Assembly: GCA_964017155.1 (NCBI GenBank)
Contig: OZ024864.1
Location: forward strand, 35,615,029-35,679,028
Direction: 5' to 3'
DNA: 64,000 nucleotides
From: Oasisia sp. SBJ-2009
Lineage: Eukaryota; Annelida; Polychaeta; Sabellida; Siboglinidae
The translations under genes and the position numbers were made by a program. Below are positions 31,165 through 46,271 of this stretch, piece after piece; positions within the stretch are counted from its first letter, which is position 1, and each line of letters begins with the position of its first letter. Under the pieces are notes generated by a model, which saw nothing but the letters and a program-made list of their open reading frames with translations, was not told the origin of the DNA and did not search any database.

Positions 31165-34100
31165 GGAATTTTGATTTTTTTTTTTAAACCTTTAATTTAG
31201 GCTCTTTTGAAAGCTACATATATATCATGCAGGAGGCCAAAAAATCAATGTCATCCCTTAATCTGGTATTTTTTTACCCACTTTACAAATGACCACCCGC
31301 GCCTTATTTTATGGGCCAATATTGTATAAATAAACAAAAACCCTCTTATGGTGCTGACCACACTGCAACTGACAGCTTGCGTATATATGCATAGAGAATA
31401 TGTCTGTGACAGCCAACCATATAATCTGCAAGAAAATCATGCATAGTCTGTTGTTACCATATTGTGAAATATTTTTTTTTACAAAAACAGTTATGTCACT
31501 CCTACCCTACATAATAATGTCCATATTTCACTTTAAAATGGGGATTTCAGAAAAGTGAGGTAACACAACTTGTCAAATGTAATGCCATTACACAGCCCAA
31601 TTAGTGCACATGCTCAGAACAATGGATCAATGATTGCTGTATCCTCACAGAGCTTACAGGCCAATATCACATCAAAGGCATCCCCAGTCACACTTCCTGT
31701 AAGCCTGTCATAAAACCTGATGCATCTTGGACTTTCCTTTGAGGACAGCTAGTGACAGACATGTGTCAGTGGTATAGATAGACAGATGACTTATTCCTCT
31801 TTCATGTCATGTATTCAGTCTTGACATATCTCTTTAAGCAAATAATACATAGCTTATAATGTTACCCCACCCCCCATAAAAAACTGACCATCCAGGCACT
31901 CTTGATGAGGATTTTAGACTGACAAGATGGCCTTGGCTCCTAAAAGTTGAATTATGGTATTCAGTGACAATACTCATTGGAATTGGTCTGCATTTGGTGC
32001 AATGAAGGATGCAAAAAATAAGCATTGGGAATGCATTCTGTAGTGTGGTGGAAATAAGACTTAATGCTGGTGGTTTGAGAAAAAAGTCAACCATATCATG
32101 AACCTATGACATAACACTTTATGTATGAGAGAATAAAATATTACATTGAAACCACACTGTGTCAATGACAACAAAATAGCTGTCACGATACATGTGCCAG
32201 CCATCATAACTTTGTTTGTGTCCCCTGTGTAAAGCTATACTAGCACCATATTTCATATTTGGCATATACTTACATTTTCAAGAACTTTTTCACACATAAC
32301 AGTGACCATTTGTGGACAAAACTACATTTCTCACACACCTCTGTAGCAGCAACATCATCTGAAATGCAAAAATGGCACCTAGCATTTCTGTTGCCATGGA
32401 GCTTCCTAACCCAGTTATTAGGAATTTTGATTTTTTTTTAAAACCTTTAATTTAGGCTCTTTTGAAAGCTACATATATATCATGCAGGAGGCCAAAAAAT
32501 CAATGTCATCCCTTAATCTGGTATTTTTTTACCCACTTTACAAATGACCACCCGCGCCTTATTTTATGGGCCAATATTGTATAAATAAACAAAAACCCTC
32601 TTATGGTGCTGACCACACTGCAACTGACAGCTTGCGTGTATATATGCATAGAGAATATGTCTGTGACAGCCAACCATATAATCTGCAAGAAAATCATGCA
32701 TAGTCTGTTGTTACCATATTGTGAAATATTTTTTTTTACAAAAACAGTTATGTCACTCCTACCCTACATAATAATGTCCATATTTCACTTTAAAATGGGG
32801 ATTTCAGAAAAGTGAGGTAACACAACTTGTCAAATGTAATGCCATTACACAGCCCAATTAGTGCACATGCTCAGAACAATGGATCAATGATTGCTGTATC
32901 CTCACAGAGCTTACAGGCCAATATCACATCAAAGGCATCCCCAGTCACACTTCCTGTAAGCCTGTCATAAAACCTGATGCATCTTGGACTTTCCTTTGAG
33001 GACAGCTAGTGACAGACATGTGTCAGTGGTATAGATAGACAGATGACTTATTCCTCTTTCATGTCATGTATTCAGTCTTGACATATCTCTTTAAGCAAAT
33101 AATACATAGCTTATAATGTTACCCCACCCCCCATAAAAAACTGACCATCCAGGCACTCTTGATGAGGATTTTAGACTGACAAGATGGCCTTGGCTCCTAA
33201 AAGTTGAATTATGGTATTCAGTGACAATACTCATTGGAATTGGTCTGCATTTGGTGCAATGAAGGATGCAAAAAATAAGCATTGGGAATGCATTCTGTAG
33301 TGTGGTGGAAATAAGACTTAATGCTGGTGGTTTGAGAAAAAAGTCAACCATATCATGAACCTATGACATAACACTTTATGTATGAGAGAATAAAATATTA
33401 CATTGAAACCACACTGTGTCAATGACAACAAAATAGCTGTCACGATACATGTGCCAGCCATCATAACTTTGTTTGTGTCCCCTGTGTAAAGCTATACTAG
33501 CACCATATTTCATATTTGGCATATACTTACATTTTCAAGAACTTTTTCACACATAACAGTGACCATTTGTGGACAAAACTACATTTCTCACACACTTCTG
33601 TAGCAGCAACATCATCTAAAATGCAAAAATGGCACCTAGCATTTCTGTTGCCATGGAGCTTCCTAACCCAGTTATTAGGAATTTTGATTTTTTTTTTAAA
33701 ACCTTTAATTTAGGCTCTTTTGAAAGCTACATATATATCATGCAGGAGGCCAAAAAATCAATGTCATCCCTTAATCTGGTATTTTTTTACCCACTTTACA
33801 AATGACCACCCGCGCCTTATTTTATGGGCCAATATTGTATAAATAAACAAAAACCCTCTTATGGTGCTGACCACACTGCAACTGACAGCTTGCGTATATA
33901 TGCATAGAGAATATGTCTGTGACAGCCAACCATATAATCTGCAAGAAAATCATGCATAGTCTGTTGTTACCATATTGTGAAATATTTTTTTTTACAAAAA
34001 CAGTTATGTCACTCCTACCCTACATAATAATGTCCATATTTCACTTTAAAATGGGGATTTCAGAAAAGTGAGGTAACACAACTTGTCAAATGTAATGCCA

Positions 34101-37100
34101 TTACACAGCCCAATTAGTGCACATGCTCAGAACAATGGATCAATGATTGCTGTATCCTCACAGAGCTTACAGGCCAATATCACATCAAAGGCATCCCCAG
34201 TCACACTTCCTGTAAGCCTGTCATAAAACCTGATGCATCTTGGACTTTCCTTTGAGGACAGCTAGTGACAGACATGTGTCAGTGGTATAGATAGACAGAT
34301 GACTTATTCCTCTTTCATGTCATGTATTCAGTCTTGACATATCTCTTTAAGCAAATAATACATAGCTTATAATGTTACCCCACCCCCCATAAAAAACTGA
34401 CCATCCAGGCACTCTTGATGAGGATTTTAGACTGACAAGATGGCCTTGGCTCCTAAAAGTTGAATTATGGTATTCAGTGACAATACTCATTGGAATTGGT
34501 CTGCATTTGGTGCAATGAAGGATGCAAAAAATAAGCATTGGGAATGCATTCTGTAGTGTGGTGGAAATAAGACTTAATGCTGGTGGTTTGAGAAAAAAGT
34601 CAACCATATCATGAACCTATGACATAACACTTTATGTATGAGAGAATAAAATATTACATTGAAACCACACTGTGTCAATGACAACAAAATAGCTGTCACG
34701 ATACATGTGCCAGCCATCATAACTTTGTTTGTGTCCCCTGTGTAAAGCTATACTAGCACCATATTTCATATTTGGCATATACTTACATTTTCAAGAACTT
34801 TTTCACACATAACAGTGACCATTTGTGGACAAAACTACATTTCTCACACACCTCTGTAGCAGCAACATCATCTGAAATGCAAAAATGGCACCTAGCATTT
34901 CTGTTGCCATGGAGCTTCCTAACCCAGTTATTAGGAATTTTGATTTTTTTTTAAAACCTTTAATTTAGGCTCTTTTGAAAGCTACATATATATCATGCAG
35001 GAGGCCAAAAAATCAATGTCATCCCTTAATCTGGTATTTTTTTACCCACTTTACAAATGACCACCCGCGCCTTATTTTATGGGCCAATATTGTATAAATA
35101 AACAAAAACCCTCTTATGGTGCTGACCACACTGCAACTGACAGCTTGCGTATATATGCATAGAGAATATGTCTGTGACAGCCAACCATATAATCTGCAAG
35201 AAAATCATGCATAGTCTGTTGTTACCATATTGTGAAATATTTTTTTTTACAAAAACAGTTATGTCACTCCTACCCTACATAATAATGTCCATATTTCACT
35301 TTAAAATGGGGATTTCAGAAAAGTGAGGTAACACAACTTGTCAAATGTAATGCCATTACACAGCCCAATTAGTGCACATGCTCAGAACAATGGATCAATG
35401 ATTGCTGTATCCTCACAGAGCTTACAGGCCAATATCACATCAAAGGCATCCCCAGTCACACTTCCTGTAAGCCTGTCATAAAACCTGATGCATCTTGGAC
35501 TTTCCTTTGAGGACAGCTAGTGACAGACATGTGTCAGTGGTATAGATAGACAGATGACTTATTCCTCTTTCATGTCATGTATTCAGTCTTGACATATCTC
35601 TTTAAGCAAATAATACATAGCTTATAATGTTACCCCACCCCCCATAAAAAACTGACCATCCAGGCACTCTTGATGAGGATTTTAGACTGACAAGATGGCC
35701 TTGGCTCCTAAAAGTTGAATTATGGTATTCAGTGACAATACTCATTGGAATTGGTCTGCATTTGGTGCAATGAAGGATGCAAAAAATAAGCATTGGGAAT
35801 GCATTCTGTAGTGTGGTGGAAATAAGACTTAATGCTGGTGGTTTGAGAAAAAAGTCAACCATATCATGAACCTATGACATAACACTTTATGTATGAGAGA
35901 ATAAAATATTACATTGAAACCACACTGTGTCAATGACAACAAAATAGCTGTCACGATACATGTGCCAGCCATCATAACTTTGTTTGTGTCCCCTGTGTAA
36001 AGCTATACTAGCACCATATTTCATATTTGGCATATACTTACATTTTCAAGAACTTTTTCACACATAACAGTGACCATTTGTGGACAAAACTACATTTCTC
36101 ACACACTTCTGTAGCAGCAACATCATCTAAAATGCAAAAATGGCACCTAGCATTTCTGTTGCCATGGAGCTTCCTAACCCAGTTATTAGGAATTTTGATT
36201 TTTTTTTAAAACCTTTAATTTAGGCTCTTTTGAAAGCTACATATATATCATGCAGGAGGCCAAAAAATCAATGTCATCCCTTAATCTGGTATTTTTTTAC
36301 CCACTTTACAAATGACCACCCGCGCCTTATTTTATGGGCCAATATTGTATAAATAAACAAAAACCCTCTTATGGTGCTGACCACACTGCAACTGACAGCT
36401 TGCGTGTATATATGCATAGAGAATATGTCTGTGACAGCCAACCATATAATCTGCAAGAAAATCATGCATAGTCTGTTGTTACCATATTGTGAAATATTTT
36501 TTTTTACAAAAACAGTTATGTCACTCCTACCCTACATAATAATGTCCATATTTCACTTTAAAATGGGGATTTCAGAAAAGTGAGGTAACACAACTTGTCA
36601 AATGTAATGCCATTACACAGCCCAATTAGTGCACATGCTCAGAACAATGGATCAATGATTGCTGTATCCTCACAGAGCTTACAGGCCAATATCACATCAA
36701 AGGCATCCCCAGTCACACTTCCTGTAAGCCTGTCATAAAACCTGATGCATCTTGGACTTTCCTTTGAGGACAGCTAGTGACAGACATGTGTCAGTGGTAT
36801 AGATAGACAGATGACTTATTCCTCTTTCATGTCATGTATTCAGTCTTGACATATCTCTTTAAGCAAATAATACATAGCTTATAATGTTACCCCACCCCCC
36901 ATAAAAAACTGACCATCCAGGCACTCTTGATGAGGATTTTAGACTGACAAGATGGCCTTGGCTCCTAAAAGTTGAATTATGGTATTCAGTGACAATACTC
37001 ATTGGAATTGGTCTGCATTTGGTGCAATGAAGGATGCAAAAAATAAGCATTGGGAATGCATTCTGTAGTGTGGTGGAAATAAGACTTAATGCTGGTGGTT

Positions 37101-39958
37101 TGAGAAAAAAGTCAACCATATCATGAACCTATGACATAACACTTTATGTATGAGAGAATAAAATATTACATTGAAACCACACTGTGTCAATGACAACAAA
37201 ATAGCTGTCACGATACATGTGCCAGCCATCATAACTTTGTTTGTGTCCCCTGTGTAAAGCTATACTAGCACCATATTTCATATTTGGCATATACTTACAT
37301 TTTCAAGAACTTTTTCACACATAACAGTGACCATTTGTGGACAAAACTACATTTCTCACACACTTCTGTAGCAGCAACATCATCTAAAATGCAAAAATGG
37401 CACCTAGCATTTCTGTTGCCATGGAGCTTCCTAACCCAGTTATTAGGAATTTTGATTTTTTTTTAAAACCTTTAATTTAGGCTCTTTTGAAAGCTACATA
37501 TATATCATGCAGGAGGCCAAAAAATCAATGTCATCCCTTAATCTGGTATTTTTTTACCCACTTTACAAATGACCACCCGCGCCTTATTTTATGGGCCAAT
37601 ATTGTATAAATAAACAAAAACCCTCTTATGGTGCTGACCACACTGCAACTGACAGCTTGCGTGTATATATGCATAGAGAATATGTCTGTGACAGCCAACC
37701 ATATAATCTGCAAGAAAATCATGCATAGTCTGTTGTTACCATATTGTGAAATATTTTTTTTTACAAAAACAGTTATGTCACTCCTACCCTACATAATAAT
37801 GTCCATATTTCACTTTAAAATGGGGATTTCAGAAAAGTGAGGTAACACAACTTGTCAAATGTAATGCCATTACACAGCCCAATTAGTGCACATGCTCAGA
37901 ACAATGGATCAATGATTGCTGTATCCTCACAGAGCTTACAGGCCAATATCACATCAAAGGCATCCCCAGTCACACTTCCTGTAAGCCTGTCATAAAACCT
38001 GATGCATCTTGGACTTTCCTTTGAGGACAGCTAGTGACAGACATGTGTCAGTGGTATAGATAGACAGATGACTTATTCCTCTTTCATGTCATGTATTCAG
38101 TCTTGACATATCTCTTTAAGCAAATAATACATAGCTTATAATGTTACCCCACCCCCCATAAAAAACTGACCATCCAGGCACTCTTGATGAGGATTTTAGA
38201 CTGACAAGATGGCCTTGGCTCCTAAAAGTTGAATTATGGTATTCAGTGACAATACTCATTGGAATTGGTCTGCATTTGGTGCAATGAAGGATGCAAAAAA
38301 TAAGCATTGGGAATGCATTCTGTAGTGTGGTGGAAATAAGACTTAATGCTGGTGGTTTGAGAAAAAAGTCAACCATATCATGAACCTATGACATAACACT
38401 TTATGTATGAGAGAATAAAATATTACATTGAAACCACACTGTGTCAATGACAACAAAATAGCTGTCACGATACATGTGCCAGCCATCATAACTTTGTTTG
38501 TGTCCCCTGTGTAAAGCTATACTAGCACCATATTTCATATTTGGCATATACTTACATTTTCAAGAACTTTTTCACACATAACAGTGACCATTTGTGGACA
38601 AAACTACATTTCTCACACACTTCTGTAGCAGCAACATCATCTAAAATGCAAAAATGGCACCTAGCATTTCTGTTGCCATGGAGCTTCCTAACCCAGTTAT
38701 TAGGAATTTTGATTTTTTTTTTAAAACCTTTAATTTAGGCTCTTTTGAAAGCTACATATATATCATGCAGGAGGCCAAAAAATCAATGTCATCCCTTAAT
38801 CTGGTATTTTTTTACCCACTTTACAAATGACCACCCGCGCCTTATTTTATGGGCCAATATTGTATAAATAAACAAAAACCCTCTTATGGTGCTGACCACA
38901 CTGCAACTGACAGCTTGCGTATATATGCATAGAGAATATGTCTGTGACAGCCAACCATATAATCTGCAAGAAAATCATGCATAGTCTGTTGTTACCATAT
39001 TGTGAAATATTTTTTTTTACAAAAACAGTTATGTCACTCCTACCCTACATAATAATGTCCATATTTCACTTTAAAATGGGGATTTCAGAAAAGTGAGGTA
39101 ACACAACTTGTCAAATGTAATGCCATTACACAGCCCAATTAGTGCACATGCTCAGAACAATGGATCAATGATTGCTGTATCCTCACAGAGCTTACAGGCC
39201 AATATCACATCAAAGGCATCCCCAGTCACACTTCCTGTAAGCCTGTCATAAAACCTGATGCATCTTGGACTTTCCTTTGAGGACAGCTAGTGACAGACAT
39301 GTGTCAGTGGTATAGATAGACAGATGACTTATTCCTCTTTCATGTCATGTATTCAGTCTTGACATATCTCTTTAAGCAAATAATACATAGCTTATAATGT
39401 TACCCCACCCCCCATAAAAAACTGACCATCCAGGCACTCTTGATGAGGATTTTAGACTGACAAGATGGCCTTGGCTCCTAAAAGTTGAATTATGGTATTC
39501 AGTGACAATACTCATTGGAATTGGTCTGCATTTGGTGCAATGAAGGATGCAAAAAATAAGCATTGGGAATGCATTCTGTAGTGTGGTGGAAATAAGACTT
39601 AATGCTGGTGGTTTGAGAAAAAAGTCAACCATATCATGAACCTATGACATAACACTTTATGTATGAGAGAATAAAATATTACATTGAAACCACACTGTGT
39701 CAATGACAACAAAATAGCTGTCACGATACATGTGCCAGCCATCATAACTTTGTTTGTGTCCCCTGTGTAAAGCTATACTAGCACCATATTTCATATTTGG
39801 CATATACTTACATTTTCAAGAACTTTTTCACACATAACAGTGACCATTTGTGGACAAAACTACATTTCTCACACACTTCTGTAGCAGCAACATCATCTAA
39901 AATGCAAAAATGGCACCTAGCATTTCTGTTGCCATGGAGCTTCCTAACCCAGTTATTA
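31165..39958. repeat. Block of seven short units (units 3-9)
   Basis: Units begin at 31165, 32421, 33678, 34934, 36189, 37446 and 38703. In each, GTCAATGACAAC is joined directly to AAAATAGCTGTCACG, removing the same 849 bp; at most one base (C) is shared at the junction. Five of the seven carry CTAAAATG in the tail instead of CTGAAATG, a variant not seen in any long unit. Core units 4, 7 and 8 carry a GT insertion (GCGTGTATATA), shared only with long unit 17. One deletion event followed by local amplification explains the block. Confidence 0.96.
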
Positions 39959-42063
39959 GGAATTTTGATTTTTTTTTTAAAACCTTTAATTTAGGCTCTT
40001 TTGAAAGCTACATATATATCATGCAGGAGGCCAAAAAATCAATGTCATCCCTTAATCTGGTATTTTTTTACCCACTTTACAAATGACCACCCGCGCCTTA
40101 TTTTATGGGCCAATATTGTATAAATAAACAAAAACCCTCTTATGGTGCTGACCACACTGCAACTGACAGCTTGCGTATATATGCATAGAGAATATGTCTG
40201 TGACAGCCAACCATATAATCTGCAAGAAAATCATGCATAGTCTGTTGTTACCATATTGTGAAATATTTTTTTTTACAAAAACAGTTATGTCACTCCTACC
40301 CTACATAATAATGTCCATATTTCACTTTAAAATGGGGATTTCAGAAAAGTGAGGTAACACAACTTGTCAAATGTAATGCCATTACACAGCCCAATTAGTG
40401 CACATGCTCAGAACAATGGATCAATGATTGCTGTATCCTCACAGAGCTTACAGGCCAATATCACATCAAAGGCATCCCCAGTCACACTTCCTGTAAGCCT
40501 GTCATAAAACCTGATGCATCTTGGACTTTCCTTTGAGGACAGCTAGTGACAGACATGTGTCAGTGGTATAGATAGACAGATGACTTATTCCTCTTTCATG
40601 TCATGTATTCAGTCTTGACATATCTCTTTAAGCAAATAATACATAGCTTATAATGTTACCCCACCCCCCATAAAAAACTGACCATCCAGGCACTCTTGAT
40701 GAGGATTTTAGACTGACAAGATGGCCTTGGCTCCTAAAAGTTGAATTATGGTATTCAGTGACAATACTCATTGGAATTGGTCTGCATTTGGTGCAATGAA
40801 GGATGCAAAAAATAAGCATTGGGAATGCATTCTGTAGTGTGGTGGAAATAAGACTTAATGCTGGTGGTTTGAGAAAAAAGTCAACCATATCATGAACCTA
40901 TGACATAACACTTTATGTATGAGAGAATAAAATATTACATTGAAACCACACTGTGTCAATGACAACGATAGTTACTTTGGCCATAGGCAATATGCACATT
41001 GCTTATAACAACTGGCATTGAAATGGTAATTAGGACATATATTTTATTTCACACATTGATAAAGCAAAAAATACATGCCCTGAAACGTTTATTTCATATT
41101 AGCAGTGATACCTATGATAAAAAGGAGAGAACATATACAATTTTGACAACTTTGACAACTTGGTGAGCCTCCTTACTCACAGGGTTCAACACAGTTGGAT
41201 GAAGACTGACACAACTACTCAAGGCAAATAATGACTAGACAAAACCAGACAGAGTGTGTGTGTGCCCGCGCGTGCATGCGTGCATGTACGTATATACATG
41301 CATATGTGTGTGCACATACATGCACATGCACATTTCAATGCAACGCTTCTGTACACTCAATATACAGTATATAGCCCTTTTGTAAATACATGATCAACTT
41401 GCCGAGACATACCAATACATGCGACCACAATGGAGGAATGGCTGAGTTACCTGGCCTATGCAGTTAAGAGCGTTACATCTGAGTCATGCATGCAGAGAAC
41501 CTCCAACACAAAAATGTCATCAACAACGCTGAAATGACAGCAGTCTCTTCATTATATACAGTCCAGAGCATTCTACACCACTTAAAATAGTAAGTTTGAC
41601 TTCAGCATTATTTCAATGTCCAGGACCAGGTTTAATAAGTAGTCTTCAAATTGCCCATGCCCAAAGCATATGTCCTGATGCAGACAGTAACTCCTGTTTT
41701 TACCAACACAGTGTCAATCCAAAATAATAAAGTTGATACATGGCATGCATTGAGTCTTTTTAGACTAAACCGTACATAGAGTCAGCATGAATGATTCTGT
41801 TTTTCTACAAAAATCAAAATAGCTGTCACGATACATGTGCCAGCCATCATAACTTTGTTTGTGTCCCCTGTGTAAAGCTATACTAGCACCATATTTCATA
41901 TTTGGCATATACTTACATTTTCAAGAACTTTTTCACACATAACAGTGACCATTTGTGGACAAAACTACATTTCTCACACACTTCTGTAGCAGCAACATCA
42001 TCTGAAATGCAAAAATGGCACCTAGCATTTCTGTTGCCATGGAGCTTCCTAACCCAGTTATTA
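39959..42063. repeat. Array unit 10 (long, type A)
   Basis: First long unit after the short block. Type A markers in the long-specific segment: AAGCAAAAAATAC and TTTTGTAAATAC. The core carries CTAGTGAC and AGATGAC. Confidence 0.95.
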
Positions 42064-44167
42064 GGAATTTTGATTTTTTTTTAAAACCTTTAATTTAGGC
42101 TCTTTTGAAAGCTACATATATATCATGCAGGAGGCCAAAAAATCAATGTCATCCCTTAATCTGGTATTTTTTTACCCACTTTACAAATGACCACCCGCGC
42201 CTTATTTTATGGGCCAATATTGTATAAATAAACAAAAACCCTCTTATGGTGCTGACCACACTGCAACTGACAGCTTGCGTATATATGCATAGAGAATATG
42301 TCTGTGACAGCCAACCATATAATCTGCAAGAAAATCATGCATAGTCTGTTGTTACCATATTGTGAAATATTTTTTTTTACAAAAACAGTTATGTCACTCC
42401 TACCCTACATAATAATGTCCATATTTCACTTTAAAATGGGGATTTCAGAAAAGTGAGGTAACACAACTTGTCAAATGTAATGCCATTACACAGCCCAATT
42501 AGTGCACATGCTCAGAACAATGGATCAATGATTGCTGTATCCTCACAGAGCTTACAGGCCAATATCACATCAAAGGCATCCCCAGTCACACTTCCTGTAA
42601 GCCTGTCATAAAACCTGATGCATCTTGGACTTTCCTTTGAGGACAGCTAGTGACAGACATGTGTCAGTGGTATAGATAGACAGATGACTTATTCCTCTTT
42701 CATGTCATGTATTCAGTCTTGACATATCTCTTTAAGCAAATAATACATAGCTTATAATGTTACCCCACCCCCCATAAAAAACTGACCATCCAGGCACTCT
42801 TGATGAGGATTTTAGACTGACAAGATGGCCTTGGCTCCTAAAAGTTGAATTATGGTATTCAGTGACAATACTCATTGGAATTGGTCTGCATTTGGTGCAA
42901 TGAAGGATGCAAAAAATAAGCATTGGGAATGCATTCTGTAGTGTGGTGGAAATAAGACTTAATGCTGGTGGTTTGAGAAAAAAGTCAACCATATCATGAA
43001 CCTATGACATAACACTTTATGTATGAGAGAATAAAATATTACATTGAAACCACACTGTGTCAATGACAACGATAGTTACTTTGGCCATAGGCAATATGCA
43101 CATTGCTTATAACAACTGGCATTGAAATGGTAATTAGGACATATATTTTATTTCACACATTGATAAAGCAGAAAATACATGCCCTGAAACGTTTATTTCA
43201 TATTAGCAGTGATACCAATGATAAAAAGGAGAGAACATATACAATTTTGACAACTTTGACAACTTGGTGAGCCTCCTTACTCACAGGGTTCAACACAGTT
43301 GGATGAAGACTGACACAACTACTCAAGGCAAATAATGACTAGACAAAACCAGACAGAGTGTGTGTGTGCCCGCGCGTGCATGCGTGCATGTACGTATATA
43401 CATGCATATGTGTGTGCACATACATGCACATGCATATTTCAATGCAACGCTTCTGTACACTCAATATACAGTATATAGCCCTTTTGAAAATACATGATCA
43501 ACTTGCCGAGACATACCAATACATGCGACCACAATGGAGGAATGGCTGAGTTACCTGGCCTATGCAGTTAAGAGCGTTACATCTGAGTCATGCATGCAGA
43601 GAACCTCCAACACAAAAATGCCATCAACAACGCTGAAATGACAGCAGTCTCTTCATTATATACAGTCCAGAGCATTCTACACCACTTAAAATAGTAAGTT
43701 TGACTTCAGCATTATTTCAATGTCCAGGACCAGGTTTAATAAGTAGTCTTCAAATTGCCCATGCCCAAAGCATATGTCCTGATGCAGACAGTAACTCCTG
43801 TTTTTACCAACACAGTGTCAATCCAAAATAATAAAGTTGATACATGGCATGCATTGAGTCTTTTTAGACTAAACCGTACATAGAGTCAGCATGAATGATT
43901 CTGTTTTTCTACAAAAATCAAAATAGCTGTCACGATACATGTGCCAGCCATCATAACTTTGTTTGTGTCCCCTGTGTAAAGCTATACTAGCACCATATTT
44001 CATATTTGGCATATACTTACATTTTCAAGAACTTTTTCACACATAACAGTGACCATTTGTGGACAAAACTACATTTCTCACACACTTCTGTAGCAGCAAC
44101 ATCATCTGAAATGCAAAAATGGCACCTAGCATTTCTGTTGCCATGGAGCTTCCTAACCCAGTTATTA
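42064..44167. repeat. Array unit 11 (long, type B)
   Basis: Type B markers: GATACCAATG, CATGCATATTTC and AATGCCATC. The core carries CTAGTGAC and AGATGAC. Confidence 0.95.
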
Positions 44168-46271
44168 GGAATTTTGATTTTTTTTTAAAACCTTTAATTT
44201 AGGCTCTTTTGAAAGCTACATATATATCATGCAGGAGGCCAAAAAATCAATGTCATCCCTTAATCTGGTATTTTTTTACCCACTTTACAAATGACCACCC
44301 GCGCCTTATTTTATGGGCCAATATTGTATAAATAAACAAAAACCCTCTTATGGTGCTGACCACACTGCAACTGACAGCTTGCGTATATATGCATAGAGAA
44401 TATGTCTGTGACAGCCAACCATATAATCTGCAAGAAAATCATGCATAGTCTGTTGTTACCATATTGTGAAATATTTTTTTTTACAAAAACAGTTATGTCA
44501 CTCCTACCCTACATAATAATGTCCATATTTCACTTTAAAATGGGGATTTCAGAAAAGTGAGGTAACACAACTTGTCAAATGTAATGCCATTACACAGCCC
44601 AATTAGTGCACATGCTCAGAACAATGGATCAATGATTGCTGTATCCTCACAGAGCTTACAGGCCAATATCACATCAAAGGCATCCCCAGTCACACTTCCT
44701 GTAAGCCTGTCATAAAACCTGATGCATCTTGGACTTTCCTTTGAGGACAGCTAGTTACAGACATGTGTCAGTGGTATAGATAGACAGACGACTTATTCCT
44801 CTTTCATGTCATGTATTCAGTCTTGACATATCTCTTTAAGCAAATAATACATAGCTTATAATGTTACCCCACCCCCCATAAAAAACTGACCATCCAGGCA
44901 CTCTTGATGAGGATTTTAGACTGACAAGATGGCCTTGGCTCCTAAAAGTTGAATTATGGTATTCAGTGACAATACTCATTGGAATTGGTCTGCATTTGGT
45001 GCAATGAAGGATGCAAAAAATAAGCATTGGGAATGCATTCTGTAGTGTGGTGGAAATAAGACTTAATGCTGGTGGTTTGAGAAAAAAGTCAACCATATCA
45101 TGAACCTATGACATAACACTTTATGTATGAGAGAATAAAATATTACATTGAAACCACACTGTGTCAATGACAACGATAGTTACTTTGGCCATAGGCAATA
45201 TGCACATTGCTTATAACAACTGGCATTGAAATGGTAATTAGGACATATATTTTATTTCACACATTGATAAAGCAAAAAATACATGCCCTGAAACGTTTAT
45301 TTCATATTAGCAGTGATACCTATGATAAAAAGGAGAGAACATATACAATTTTGACAACTTTGACAACTTGGTGAGCCTCCTTACTCACAGGGTTCAACAC
45401 AGTTGGATGAAGACTGACACAACTACTCAAGGCAAATAATGACTAGACAAAACCAGACAGAGTGTGTGTGTGCCCGCGCGTGCATGCGTGCATGTACGTA
45501 TATACATGCATATGTGTGTGCACATACATGCACATGCACATTTCAATGCAACGCTTCTGTACACTCAATATACAGTATATAGCCCTTTTGTAAATACATG
45601 ATCAACTTGCCGAGACATACCAATACATGCGACCACAATGGAGGAATGGCTGAGTTACCTGGCCTATGCAGTTAAGAGCGTTACATCTGAGTCATGCATG
45701 CAGAGAACCTCCAACACAAAAATGTCATCAACAACGCTGAAATGACAGCAGTCTCTTCATTATATACAGTCCAGAGCATTCTACACCACTTAAAATAGTA
45801 AGTTTGACTTCAGCATTATTTCAATGTCCAGGACCAGGTTTAATAAGTAGTCTTCAAATTGCCCATGCCCAAAGCATATGTCCTGATGCAGACAGTAACT
45901 CCTGTTTTTACCAACACAGTGTCAATCCAAAATAATAAAGTTGATACATGGCATGCATTGAGTCTTTTTAGACTAAACCGTACATAGAGTCAGCATGAAT
46001 GATTCTGTTTTTCTACAAAAATCAAAATAGCTGTCACGATACATGTGCCAGCCATCATAACTTTGTTTGTGTCCCCTGTGTAAAGCTATACTAGCACCAT
46101 ATTTCATATTTGGCATATACTTACATTTTCAAGAACTTTTTCACACATAACAGTGACCATTTGTGGACAAAACTACATTTCTCACACACTTCTGTAGCAG
46201 CAACATCATCTGAAATGCAAAAATGGCACCTAGCATTTCTGTTGCCATGGAGCTTCCTAAACCAGTTATTA
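44168..46271. repeat. Array unit 12 (long, type A)
   Basis: The core carries CTAGTTAC and AGACGAC. The segment is type A. The tail ends CTAAACCAG. Confidence 0.95.

Noticed and set aside
32506..32697. 63-codon minus-strand frame in units 4, 7, 8 and 17
   Set aside because: It appears only where a 2-bp GT insertion occurs in a simple repeat and is broken in the other units, so it is not under coding constraint.
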